Assembly: GCA_039621445.1 (NCBI GenBank)
Contig: CP154954.1
Span: forward strand, 54,099,775 to 54,163,774
Direction: 5' to 3'
DNA: 64,000 bases
Source: Euglena gracilis
Taxonomy: Eukaryota; Euglenida; Euglenophyceae; Euglenales
Of the stretch, positions 18,301-26,459 are shown in pieces; within the stretch, counting starts at the first letter, position 1; each line of letters opens with the position of its first letter. A model generated the notes under the pieces. It did not search any database. It was not told the DNA's origin and saw only the letters and a list, made by a program, of their open reading frames with translations. Position numbers and translations under genes: made by a program.

Positions 18301-19589
18301 TGGGCGCCCCCTCGGGAGATTCGGGTCCCATCCTCATGGGAGGGGAGGGACCTGGGGTACCTGGGTTGGACACGCGGGAGACACGAGGTTCCCCACGTGC
18401 CCATCTTTTCGTGGATGAATTCGGGAATGAACAGCCGGCAAGAAGGGGGGGACCTGAGGAACACCAACCGGGGCGAAGAGTTCTGAGTGAGGACCTGCAG
18501 CTGACCCCCCCCATCGATGATCCCCACCGGGGGGATCTCGGGGAACCTGTGGGGGAACCAATTTCACTTTCTCCAGACACGGGGGTGCACACCCAGGAGG
18601 AGGTGGAGGAGGATCCCTCCATCCCAGTGATGGACAGGGATTGGTCACGGGCATATGAAAATTGCCCTGTGTGGGGGCCTGTTTATGCAAGTGTGCAGGC
18701 CCCTGCAGGAGAGTGGCCAGAGGGAGTCCGTCTGTACGAGGAAAAAATGTACACGGACGGGCTCCTCTGTGTGCCCACCAGCCTGATGGGGCTCGTGGTC
18801 CGGGCCCACCACGGGGACGCGGGCCACCCAGGAGCTTCCAGGCTCTGGCACCAGATGGGGCGGTGGTACAGGTTCGCGGATCCAAGGGGGGCTGAGAAAA
18901 TCACCCAAGGCATCCAGCGGCAATGTGAAATCTGCCAAGCCTGTGACCCCTCTCGAGCTCCTTTCAAGTGTGCTCTCGAAGCCACCCCTGTGCCACCGTT
19001 CCTCATGGACAGTGTGGCAGTGGACCTGTTCGCCATGCCTGAGGTGACCCACGAGGGCCAGGTGTATGATTATCTGGCCCTGTGCGTGGACCGTGAGAGT
19101 GGGTGGACAGTGGCCACCCCCCACAAGTACAAGGGCCTGACAGCTGAGGTGGTGGCCAAGTCCATGTTCCGCCATTGGGACATGTTCGGGGTGCCCTCTG
19201 TGGTGACCTCGGACCGTGGCCCCCACTTCGCTTCGGCTTGGTGGCAAACAATGTGCGCCGCCATGGGGGTGAGGCGTGCCTACGGGCAGGCCTATCACCA
19301 CCAGGCCAACGGTCGGGCAGAGGTGGCAGGCCAACGGGTGATGAACACCCTGTCCAAGCTCATCGCCGACCTGTCGGAGAAGGAGGCCTCATGGGTGGTG
19401 CTGTTACCCAAGGCCCTCCGGCACCTGCACGATGTGCCAGGGGAGTCCGGCTTGTCGCCCTACGAGGTGGTCTTCGGGCGGCACCGGCCACTCCAAGGCC
19501 TGCCCCACCAGCCCCCACGAGAGGCCGAGGGGGCAGCCGACTTCATGGCACGGATGCGGGCTATGGACGAGAAGGTGGCCTTAACCTGA
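15282..19589 (+). CDS. Pol polyprotein of element B: second half of C5 methyltransferase, protease, RT, RNase H, integrase
   Basis: The frame opens in a GT-rich run; the first codon (TTG) is not a likely start. Residues from 15306 onward continue the C5 methyltransferase. Motif IV PCTEFS has its catalytic Cys at 15312-15314, motif VI ENP is at 15429-15437, and a motif VIII-like QYADWGYQKPTRIWGS follows. This resembles the phage/viral Dcm type. Protease follows with DTG at 15918-15926 and IIGFPWL near 16155. RT has YVDD at 17127-17138. RNase H starts at about 17617 (RVDASDKAVG) and ends with ADALSRWAYP near 18030. Integrase has an HHCC finger (about 18800-18950) and catalytic D, D, E at 19023-19025, 19212-19214 and 19320-19322 (D-X35-E). 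TGA at 19587-19589 ends the frame just before the C-terminal domain, because of a 13-base insertion relative to element A. Confidence 0.9.
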   Translation: MRWWCVCGVPCTEFSLALTTRERDFKLADRLVQRALAIIRYLRPRRWWLENPRYGYLRTRRYMAGIPHVDVDYCQYADWGYQKPTRIWGSPHVLGLRPRVCDGRTCTNLESPVPEGGRKGRHKIRLSSKHQNLPRHLKYRIPEALIRDLATAPAPEAHAAGSPEQERDPRTERGVPSVLLREVGQGASERQLLMRVQARGPDGQTHFINALIDTGAEVNLVRRGMLPSTYLLPAPKPLSLVTASGAKMEGGEREATLGLVLRREGGLGQGEGALWTAPASFYEADIHVEAIIGFPWLEENQLGVFPHLRALALRGEQVVLLRGHDAEGEQVQPATHKKAQKRVRYLKMVEKVRALRLALPEAALGEDTEEPEWEENPLHEDEATQETVAKELLRAAREVEARAAQGVILVPEGEQVTSQRAEELRAALRRDFEGEVLRDRIWGERIVRGPLGEGKIELKPGSVAKKQRPIHLTGERHRALCDLVDEWVRDKKVEEGVPSAWSSPTFVVAKKQGKWRGVVDFRALNEATVTDAYPLPRIEDILVNQGRRYLFSVLDLKDAFHQVPLHEDSRPYTCCSTPRGSKQWCVVVMGLKNGVAIFQRVIDYSLREVADVANPYVDDIIVGTEWCGTEEATLEAHDQDIRRVLGALQEHRLVVDKNKCRFFVREVEFCGHILGGGKRRPAPGKLMALEKWEEPRTITALRGFLGFTNYYSSYVKEYARYAAPLMELLKVGRVEGKKGSKKPVKFGQVEREAFTALKQELLRGLELHTINPDQPFILRVDASDKAVGAALEQFLEPTEGMPTAVEATTRKTVPVAFCSRKLTAGQVKSWSPREKETYAIILALQKWASYIGLQPVLVLTDHKSLEAWAKETLDTPSGPAGRRGRWHEMFSRFDLHVVYIPGKENVVADALSRWAYPASKAFADISLHGSEEDDEAMRAMIEEERREERECGTPHGGEELHVAVTTRSGRDTAAQHRPGPSPTEGEGAEDSVPGGPGPDPTGGEGPVGAPSGDSGPILMGGEGPGVPGLDTRETRGSPRAHLFVDEFGNEQPARRGGPEEHQPGRRVLSEDLQLTPPIDDPHRGDLGEPVGEPISLSPDTGVHTQEEVEEDPSIPVMDRDWSRAYENCPVWGPVYASVQAPAGEWPEGVRLYEEKMYTDGLLCVPTSLMGLVVRAHHGDAGHPGASRLWHQMGRWYRFADPRGAEKITQGIQRQCEICQACDPSRAPFKCALEATPVPPFLMDSVAVDLFAMPEVTHEGQVYDYLALCVDRESGWTVATPHKYKGLTAEVVAKSMFRHWDMFGVPSVVTSDRGPHFASAWWQTMCAAMGVRRAYGQAYHHQANGRAEVAGQRVMNTLSKLIADLSEKEASWVVLLPKALRHLHDVPGESGLSPYEVVFGRHRPLQGLPHQPPREAEGAADFMARMRAMDEKVALT

Positions 19590-19599
19590 ATGCCTGAAC

Positions 19600-20802
19600 T
19601 TGAATGCCTTGCACACCAAACGGTGGGCTTCCATCAACGCCAAGAGAAGGGACCCACCTCCCCTGGAGGTCGGTGCCAAGGTGTGGTACCGTCCCGAGAC
19701 ACAGCCGGGCACAGACAAGTTGGCCACCAAGTGGAAAAGGGGGACTGTGGTGGCCCGCCGGGGTCGCCACTCCTATGTGGTGGAGCTGGCCCCGGGGGCC
19801 CGCCAAGAGACACACCGGAGTCAACTTAAGCTCCACGCGGAGGACGAGTTCTCCACCGACCCCCTCCCACTGTTCTATTTCAATGACAAGGCGGCCCCCC
19901 TGGAGGTGGGACCGGATGAGTGGGTGGTGGAGGAGATTGTGGGCAGCCGGAACCACCCGGAAACGGGGGTCCCGGAATTTCAGGTGAGGTGGAAAAATTG
20001 GGATCCGACGGATCTCCAATGGCTGCCTTGGTCGGATTTCTTCTCCTCCTACAACGAGGATGTGGTGGATTATTGTGCAGCCAAGGGGATTCCGTTGGAG
20101 GTGGTGGGACTTCTCCGCCCCGGGAAGAGGGGGGGGGCGGGGACGGGGTCAATAAGGGGGGAGAGGGGCAGGAGGTGGAGGCGAGGGGACGGCGGGTGCG
20201 GGGATTGTGGTGGTGGCGGAGCACACGCACATCCTTCGCTCTTGTGCGTAGGATGCAGCGCTACGTGCCCCGTCGCCCCTACGTCCCTGGACCTCTCCCC
20301 GTCGCCCCCCCGCCACCATCGGCCGCCGGGGCGGAGGCCGCCCTCCTCACCCTCTCGCCCGCCCCCAAGCGCCCCCGCCTGGACACCCCCGCGGAACCTC
20401 CCCAGCCGGCCGACTCCCCCCGACCACCGTCCCCCACACGCCCGGAGGACCTCCGCTCCCTGCTGGCCTACCTCGAGGGGCTGGCGGCGGAGGTGGAGCA
20501 CCTCCGGAGCGTGGTGGGGCGGTTGGCTGGCGAGGGAGCGCCGCAGCGGGTGGATGCGGAGGTGCAGGCGGCGGCGCCTGGCGAAGGGGACGACCAGGGG
20601 AGCGAGGAGGAGGCAAGCGAGTCGGGGTCGTTGGACCTCCTCGCCGCGGCTGCCACGGCCGGGGACCCCGAGGCCGAGGACGCCGAAGGGGACCAGGTCG
20701 GGGAGCCCGGCGGGGTGCTCCAACTGCTCCTCGCGGAGTTCGAGCCCTTGTGGCACGGCTCCGATGAGGACCCCTAAGCCCCCCCCGTCGACCCAGACGT
20801 AG
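19600..20802 (+). CDS. Integrase C-terminal domain and chromodomain of element B
   Basis: The frame is open from 19585; the first codon at 19600 is TTG, so it is a continuation of pol rather than a separate gene. Residues align with the element A integrase tail (SINAKRRDPPPLEVGAKVWY). A chromodomain follows at about 19915-20090 (WVVEEIVGSRNHPE, FQVRWKNWDPTDLQWLPW). After about 20110 the sequence is Gly/Arg/Pro-rich and shows no domain, so the true C terminus is probably near there. A local duplication (TGAATGCC... at 19587-19599) separates it from pol. The chromodomain likely tethers the integration complex to particular histone marks. Confidence 0.8.
   Translation: MNALHTKRWASINAKRRDPPPLEVGAKVWYRPETQPGTDKLATKWKRGTVVARRGRHSYVVELAPGARQETHRSQLKLHAEDEFSTDPLPLFYFNDKAAPLEVGPDEWVVEEIVGSRNHPETGVPEFQVRWKNWDPTDLQWLPWSDFFSSYNEDVVDYCAAKGIPLEVVGLLRPGKRGGAGTGSIRGERGRRWRRGDGGCGDCGGGGAHAHPSLLCVGCSATCPVAPTSLDLSPSPPRHHRPPGRRPPSSPSRPPPSAPAWTPPRNLPSRPTPPDHRPPHARRTSAPCWPTSRGWRRRWSTSGAWWGGWLARERRSGWMRRCRRRRLAKGTTRGARRRQASRGRWTSSPRLPRPGTPRPRTPKGTRSGSPAGCSNCSSRSSSPCGTAPMRTPKPPPSTQT
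20253..20777 (+). CDS. Accessory ORF of element B with Myc-type NLS, leucine heptads and acidic C terminus
   Basis: An ATG at 20253 opens a 174-residue frame that overlaps the low-complexity end of the chromodomain frame. It starts with an Arg/Pro-rich stretch. Residues PAPKRPRLD closely resemble the c-Myc nuclear localisation signal. A Leu-rich amphipathic segment follows (LRSLLAYLEGLAAEVEHL, heptad-like), then an acidic Glu/Asp/Ala-rich region, ending FEPLWHGSDEDP. Upstream bases TTGTGCGTAG look like a 3' splice site three bases before the ATG, so it may be made from a spliced RNA. I recognise no family. A nuclear regulatory role is inference only; it could also be a chance ORF in GC-rich sequence. 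Confidence 0.45.
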   Translation: MQRYVPRRPYVPGPLPVAPPPPSAAGAEAALLTLSPAPKRPRLDTPAEPPQPADSPRPPSPTRPEDLRSLLAYLEGLAAEVEHLRSVVGRLAGEGAPQRVDAEVQAAAPGEGDDQGSEEEASESGSLDLLAAAATAGDPEAEDAEGDQVGEPGGVLQLLLAEFEPLWHGSDEDP

Positions 20803-22563
20803 CCTGGGCCGGCTTACCTGTGGAGGCTAGCCCACCGGGGGGGGGGGGCAGAAAATTGGATTGGTGCGGAAACCATGGAGGGACCGAGCTGATTTCCTTT
20901 GTTTGTTGTTGTTGTTGTGTTTCGCAGGTTCAATCTCAATTTCAATTTCAGCGAAGTCAACCCCACAGTGCCCCTTGGCTACGGGCGAGGGGGCCAGGAG
21001 GGGCGACGGGACGCCCGGGTGGGGCGAGGAGGCCACAGGAGCACACCGGGGGGGGGGTCCCAAGGGTTGAGGGGGCCCACAGCCCCCCCAAGGCTGGCCT
21101 CGCCCACCACCCGCGGCCCACATAGCGCCCCGAGGGGCAAGCGCCCCACGAGACGAGGCGCCCCACGCGCCGCACGTGCACCACACCGCACGGTGCGGCG
21201 CCCGAGGGGACCACAGGGGGTCCACAGGCGCCTGCGGGCCCGAGGTCCCACAGGGCCACGGAGGCCCAACAGTGCGTGCATTCGTGTGGCGTTGTCATTA
21301 GGCGGTGGGGGTGCCCCGTGGCCAAGTTGGCTCCGGGGGGGGGGCACCTGCCCATTTTGTTCAATTTTTGATGGTTGGCCACACACCTCTTCGACCCACC
21401 GTGCCGAGGGAGGGGGGGGGGCGCCTGCCAATTCTTCCCGATTTTTGACGGTTGGCTGCCCCCCTCATCGGCCAACCGTGCCGACGGAAAAGGGGGGGGG
21501 CGCCTGAGCGCCTGCCGATTTTTGCGGTCGGCCACACCCCTCCTCGGCCCACCATGCCGGGAGGGGGGGGGGGCGCCTGCCAATTCTTCCCGAGTTTTGA
21601 CGGTTAGCTGCCCCCCTCATCGGCCAACCGTGCCGACAGAAAGGGGGGGGGCGCCTGGGCGCCTGCCGATTTTTTTGCGGTCGTCCGCACCCCTCCTCGG
21701 CCCACCATGTCGGGGGAGGGGGGGGCGCCTGCCAATTTTTGACCGATTTTTTTGCGGTCGGCCACACCCCTCCTCGGCCCACCATGCCGGGGGTGGGGGG
21801 GGCGCCTGCCGAGTTTCCACCGATTTTTTAAAAAAAATACACCCCGTCGGCCAATTTTTGGAGTTAACCACGCCGGGGGGGGGGGGGGCAAGCGCCAACC
21901 CCCCTCCACCCCCGAAGGGTGGGGGGGGGGGGGGGGCCCCCCCTCTAAAGAGGGCGGCCCCCACCCAAGGCGGGCCGGCTCACAACGCGGGGGGGGGGGC
22001 AGCCCCGACCCCCTCCACGGGGGGGGGGCAGCCCCCTCCTCCAAGGAACAGGCCCCACCCAAGGCGCCTCCCCGGCGCCCCCTCCAGCACGCACCCCTGC
22101 CAAGCCCCCGGGGGCCTTTGGCCCCGGGATACCGGGCAAGGCGGGGCGGTCCTGCTGGGTTGGTCAAATGTTTCCTTCCGAACATGCAGGAGCTTTCCAC
22201 CCTGGGCCAAGCGGGGCCTGGGGGGGGATCACAATTACACATTGGCATCGAGTGTTTCGGGGGGGGGGGGCAGTCCGCCCCTACCAATGGGCCAAGAAGG
22301 CTCACGGGACCGGAGGGGGAGCGGAGGGGCCCCAAGCGGTGCCTCCCCGGGTCATGAGCCCGGAGGCGCCCGTCCCCCTTCTCGCCCCTCCCCTGTACCC
22401 CCTCTCCGACAGCACGCGCCACACACGGCACGTGGCGCCACCGCTCGTGCGTTTCAACAAGAAAAAAATACAAATTTTTTCGGAGGCCGGAAAGCAAAAA
22501 GGGGGGGGGGCGGCACCTCGGACCGGCAAAGGAGTCGAATTTAAATTGCACGGCAATTTTTTT
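20803..22563 (+). other. Noncoding 3' region of element B
   Basis: There are 1.76 kb between the last ORF and the polypurine tract, rich in G runs (up to about 18). It includes the minisatellite at 21337-21850. Open frames such as 21375-22544 follow the G tracts and show no domain. Parts are repeated in the degraded copy at 26460-27624. Confidence 0.6.
21337..21850 (+). repeat. Minisatellite of about 75 bp units in the 3' region of B
   Basis: About seven units run from a G7-G12 run through GCGCCTGCC, a T-rich spacer (ATTTTTGACGGT or similar) and CGGCC...CACCCCTC to CGGCCCACCATGCCG. Two versions roughly alternate (one with CCCCCCTCATCGGCCAACCG, one with CACCCCTCCTCGGCCCACC). Confidence 0.8.
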
Positions 22564-22574
22564 GAGGAGGGGAG
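22564..22574 (+). other. Polypurine tract of element B
   Basis: GAGGAGGGGAG lies between a T run and the TG of the 3' LTR. The same tract precedes the degraded LTR at 27625. Confidence 0.8.
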
Positions 22575-23250
22575 TGTGCGCGGTCCGAGGGTGCCCGCCC
22601 CAAGGAGGGGTCCCAAGGGGGCCCAAAGGGGCCACGAAGGGCCGCGAGGGGGCTCCAAGGCCCCCAAGGGCCTTTTGAGGCCCCACTGGCCCCCAAGGGG
22701 GCCCCACAGCCCATTTTGAGCAAGCCAAGGGAAGGTAAAGGAGGGGGCAGCTTGAGGGGGCCAACAGGCAACCCCCAAGGGGATGCGCAAGCCCTGCTGG
22801 GCTTTGCGCAAGCATGCGCACCCCCTTGGTGGGCGCTTGGGATGGCGCAATTCATTAAGAATTGCGCAGAGTATACCAAGTAGCCCCCCCAGCTGTAGCC
22901 CCCCTCCAATTGTACATTTTCTGTGCAGGGCTCTGTTCACATACTGTTCTTTGTGTGGCATTCAATTGTGTACTTGCATTTGCCAATCAACAAACAATCA
23001 AACAAGTTCAAGCAAACAAGTTCAAGTCATTGATTATTTCTGATTATTCATTCAAGTTCAATTGATTGGACCACCAAAGTATGTCATTTTCAACGTCACC
23101 ATCCCCACCAACACCCACCCCTACCCCATTTTTCCTCCAAGGGGAAACCCCCCACCAGGTGGGCCCGACGGGCTCAAACAAAAACGATCCTACGCGGGTT
23201 GCGCCGCCAGGGGTCCCTTCGCAGGGACCTCAGGAGGGGCAACCCCTACA
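22575..23250 (+). repeat. 3' LTR of element B
   Basis: It is 676 bp, TG...CA, and one mismatch from the 5' LTR was found by eye. It contains a second copy of the gag start codon, so a frame opens at 23081 (ATG) and reads out into element C. Confidence 0.93.
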
Positions 23251-24516
23251 ACCGAAAAAGGTGGGTTCGCCCACAAAATGGAACTTTCCTTTTCTCCAAT
23301 CCGACTCCAATCGTAGAAAAATGCGTTGTTCGCCCGGGTACAATACCGAGACTCTTGGAAGTTTCTGTGATTTGCGAATAGGTCCACATCGATGTCAAAA
23401 TCGTTGATTTCCAAACGAGAAAGAACTTCTTTTTTGACATTGGGGACAAGTGTGTAACTTTCCCTTTTGAAGAGTCGGTAAATCCGATGAATCCTTGAAC
23501 CATCATTCTCCATCAAAGGATACTTTTTTCCTTCCACGAGCAACTTGCAAGGGGGGGGTTGTGTCAAAAGACCACCCACTTTTTCATTGGTCAAAAAATC
23601 CATGCCCAAAACGGCTTCAAAATCGTTTGTTTGGATGACCAACGCCTCTTGCTTCAAAATGCTCTCCCCAAATTGGAGTGTGAGCTCGGCTGTCCCATCC
23701 GAAAAAATGACATCTCCATTTCCAACTTGGATGGGGACAACCATCGATCTCATGATGGCACCTGGTGGAACACATTTTCGGGCAATGGCACTTGTCGTTG
23801 CACCACTGTCGATGATGGCCTTGAGGGATGTCCCATTGATGGTCACATTGGTGATGAGGGATGTACCTTTCAAAACGCGGAGTGTGTCAATTTTCCTCTT
23901 TTTGGCTGAATCGGGTTGTTGTGTGGGGGTTTGTGAGGATGGGGGTGAACTTTTCTCCTTTGCTTTGGCTTTTCTTTCCTCCTTTTGCTTTGTCCAACAT
24001 TTGTCCTCATAATGACCTTTCTTCCCACAAAACTTGCACCAAAGAGAAACAGAAAACTGAGGGGGTCCAGGTTGGTTGGGCTGACTTTGCACACCTTGAA
24101 CATGGGGAAAACCCTTGCCTTTGCCCTTGCCTTTGGCAGGACCACTTCCTTTGCCTTTGGGGTAAACTCCTTTGCCTTTTCCTTTGCCTTGAACCTGGGA
24201 AAACCCTGAAGGCTTGGAAGATGAAGAAACCTGGGAATCAACCATGGGCAAGTCTCCTTGGGATTTTTGTGGCTGGGGAGTTTCCTGGAGAGTATGCAGC
24301 GAAATTTTCTTTTGAAGATGACGTTCCAACCAATCTTCTTGGGCCTTTTCCAGCAAGCAAACTTTCAAGTCCTCATAAGTTTCTGTCCTCCTTTTGTAGT
24401 ACCTGTCTTGTCTCAACTCAGAAAACATCTTGGGGTGAATTTTCTTGGAGAGGTAGAGGTACTTTTCCTGGTCTCCCAAAGCTCCCTTTGACATTCTGGC
24501 TGTCACCTCCTCAAAC
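23251..24516 (-). pseudogene. Element C: Gag C-terminal part, zinc knuckle, protease, first half of Dam-like domain
   Basis: Read on the minus strand from 24516. The capsid end has KIHPKMFSELRQDRYYKRRTE. A Lys/Gly-rich stretch precedes a CCHC knuckle (CKFCGKKGHYEDKC). Protease has the active site IDSGATTSAIA and the flap-distal VLGMDFL. A Dam-like domain then begins: DVDLFANHRNFQESRY and ILWANPPFS, where element B cuts in at 23250/23251. The second half is at 9164 and below. One base separates this frame from the gag N-terminal frame near 24515. Confidence 0.82.
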
Positions 24517-25062
24517 AACCAACAACCTTTTCACTGTGGCTGGGTCTGGGGTGGCTGAAAGGGACTGGAGATGGTCAAGGGACTCCCGAAGCGTAAGGTC
24601 GTTCTCGAGCTTCGGAAACAGTTGGGACAATGCCAAAAGCACTTTGTCAAGCTGGGGCTGCTCCTCAACAACCTTTTCAACAACCTTTCTGTACTTGGGA
24701 ACAACACACTGGATGAGCCAATCCAACTGGAAAGCTTCTGGGGCACTTTTCACACCAGAAAGACGCAACCAACGTTCAAACTCTTTCAAAAAGGCTTCAA
24801 GGTCCGAACCATCAACCGAAGGCAACGGGATAGGAGGGAGTTTGGATGTCACAGAACTTTCTTTCGACTCCAAGCTACCCTTGAACTTCTCAATCCTCTT
24901 CTCCCAAAAAGAGTGGGGTGTGAACGGGGAAACGAGAGGGGTTGACGAGCCCTTGGACTCGTGGCCGAAGACTCTGAGCTCGAGGTCCTTCAGCTTCTCC
25001 TCGATGTCCTGTAGAGTGGACTGATGCTCAGGCTCTTGTTCAGGCGGTGGTGACTCAGTCAT
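24511..25062 (-). pseudogene. Element C: Gag N-terminal part
   Basis: An ATG at 25062 (minus) opens 183 residues beginning MTESPPPEQEPEHQS. A short acidic coiled-coil-like stretch (LQDIEEKLKDLELRVFG) is followed by a retrotransposon gag domain (DLEAFLKEFERWLRLSGV, DWLIQCV). The frame stops at 24511 after VKRLLVV, while the gag homology continues one base over from about 24516. A one-base indel is the simplest explanation; no classic slippery site is seen. Confidence 0.75.
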
Positions 25063-25343
25063 GGCGGCTCACAGGCTCACGCTATGGCTTTTCACACTTG
25101 AGAGGGTTCTCTTTCTTTGTCTCTCCCCGGGGGTGGGCTTTGTCCGGCTGGCCTTAGTAAAAAGCTTTGACTGGGGGCCACCCACAAAGGAGTGGGTCAG
25201 GCGGGGTCCAGTCAGGCGGTCAGAGGGAAGGTCAGAGCGGCTCCTCGGCAGCTCACTTCTCCTCTTGTTGCTCTCGGCGGTGTCGCTCCTCCGACGACTT
25301 CCGACGACGGCGACCACGGGTAGGACAGCAAGTCGAGGTTGAG

Positions 25344-25361
25344 GATGCCTCTCTGCTACCA
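25344..25361 (-). other. Primer-binding site of element C
   Basis: On the minus strand TGGTAGCAGAGAGG begins at 25361, two bases after a TACA that would end the LTR. It matches the initiator-Met tRNA 3' end, as in element B. The gag ATG follows about 280 bases downstream. Confidence 0.7.
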
Positions 25362-25363
25362 AT

Positions 25364-25664
25364 TGTAAAGCTTTTTGTCCTTCTTCTTCTTGGACTCAGC
25401 TTTGTAGGATCTTTTTCGAACTCTCCTTTTTCCTCGAACTTTTGTCCTTCGTGGCGCTTTTACTTCCAAGCCACAAGCATGGGAAACATTGTGTAACAAG
25501 CACCAAGGCCAGCCTGTGCAGAAGGTAAGAAATATGTACACCAAAAAGTACCAGGACGTCATAGTAAGAATGTGCTGGGTGTGGTTGGGCGGTTGGTGGG
25601 GGGGGGCGTTGGGGGAAGACTCCTTTGTGGAAGGCCCCCCCCCCCATGAAGGACACATGGGCCA
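25364..25664 (-). repeat. Probable 5' LTR of element C
   Basis: The 3' end (CA at 25365-25364 on the minus strand) is fixed by the PBS. The 5' end is a guess: a minus-strand TGGCCCATG at 25664 follows ACAAT. No second copy is in the window to confirm it. Confidence 0.35.
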
Positions 25665-25749
25665 ATTGTGAAGTCAGGTTCTTGCACCTTTCTTTTATGA
25701 GCAAAGGGGGTCTCTTTCATCCACTGCCCAAGGGAGGTCAGGGGGGGGA

Positions 25750-26455
25750 AGGTAGCCAAAGCCACCTTTTCAAGACCCTTTTTCAGGTGGTGCGTAGAGA
25801 GAAATGTAAATCTCCAAGTGAACTGGTTCCCCATAAGGTGGGAAATGGACAGGGGATATTATTCACTGGACCATCAACTCTTTCAGCTGAATCGAGGTTT
25901 TCCCCTGGAGATGTTTGGGGCATTTTGGGATCAACTTCCAACCCTCCTTCATCGGGACAAGGCCCTGATGCCCCCTGATATTTGTACATTGCGTACACAA
26001 CTTGTTTTTTTTGCACAACGATCCTCCGCTTCTACAGATCTTTAGACCTGACAAAGGTCAAACGAACCATCATTGTGTTGGGTAGGGCCTCTAAATCAAA
26101 TTAAGCATAAAGGGCAATCTTTTTACATGTGAGAAAGGGTTTCCTCCTTACCCCAGTGTCCTAAAATAAGCCCCTTTCATTTGATGATGTGTTATGTGGC
26201 TGCCACACGTTCATTCCTGAGACCTGGATGCCCGCTTCAAAATTCCTTTTGAACCACCTTCAGGATCATAAATTACGACACAATTGCTACTAAAATTAGG
26301 CATCACAAGGACAAAGTGCGGAGCCCGAGGTGTCTTGCATTCCCTCGATGCACACCCGACCAGGAAGGAAGGAACACCGAGGACAAAGCACAAAGACCTG
26401 GTGAGCCCGACCACCCCCCCACCTATAAAAAAGTTTTGTCTTCAAGAGTCCTCGG
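25750..26455 (+). pseudogene. DIRS remnant, plus strand, internally deleted
   Basis: Codons at about 25840-25880 match the end of DIRS RNase H (WEMDRGYYSLDHQLFQ). They join directly to the middle of the tyrosine recombinase (GAFWDQLP, PPDICTLRTQL). Bases 26306-26405 match the internal complementary region of the intact element at 28915-29024, in the opposite orientation. The remnant ends where B-family sequence begins near 26460. Confidence 0.75.
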
Positions 26456-26459
26456 GGCC

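Larger units (their letters stand above)
9165..23250 (+). mobile_element. Complete Ty3/gypsy chromodomain retrotransposon B encoding two DNA methyltransferase-like domains
   Basis: This is a 14.1-kb element with 676-bp LTRs (9165-9840 and 22575-23250) that differ at one position I can see (T9222 against C22632). It has an ACCG target duplication, a PBS at 9841 and a polypurine tract at 22564-22574. Coding order is gag, Dam-like domain, C5 methyltransferase, protease, RT, RNase H, integrase, chromodomain, accessory ORF. The near-identical LTRs indicate recent insertion. It interrupts element C. Confidence 0.93.
7737..25664 (-). mobile_element. Ty3/gypsy retrotransposon C, interrupted by elements A and B
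   Basis: On the minus strand the order is LTR (about 25664-25364), PBS (25361), gag, CCHC knuckle, protease, Dam-like domain and RT. The coding sequence breaks at 23251 and resumes at 9164, which are exactly the two sides of element B. It breaks again at 7737, where element A begins. It is therefore the host of both and older than either. Frameshifts near 24515 and 7762 show decay. Confidence 0.8.

Noticed and set aside
20899-22544. ORFs of 200-390 codons in the 3' region of element B
   Set aside because: They follow G runs and the 75-bp minisatellite, overlap in several frames and carry no domain.
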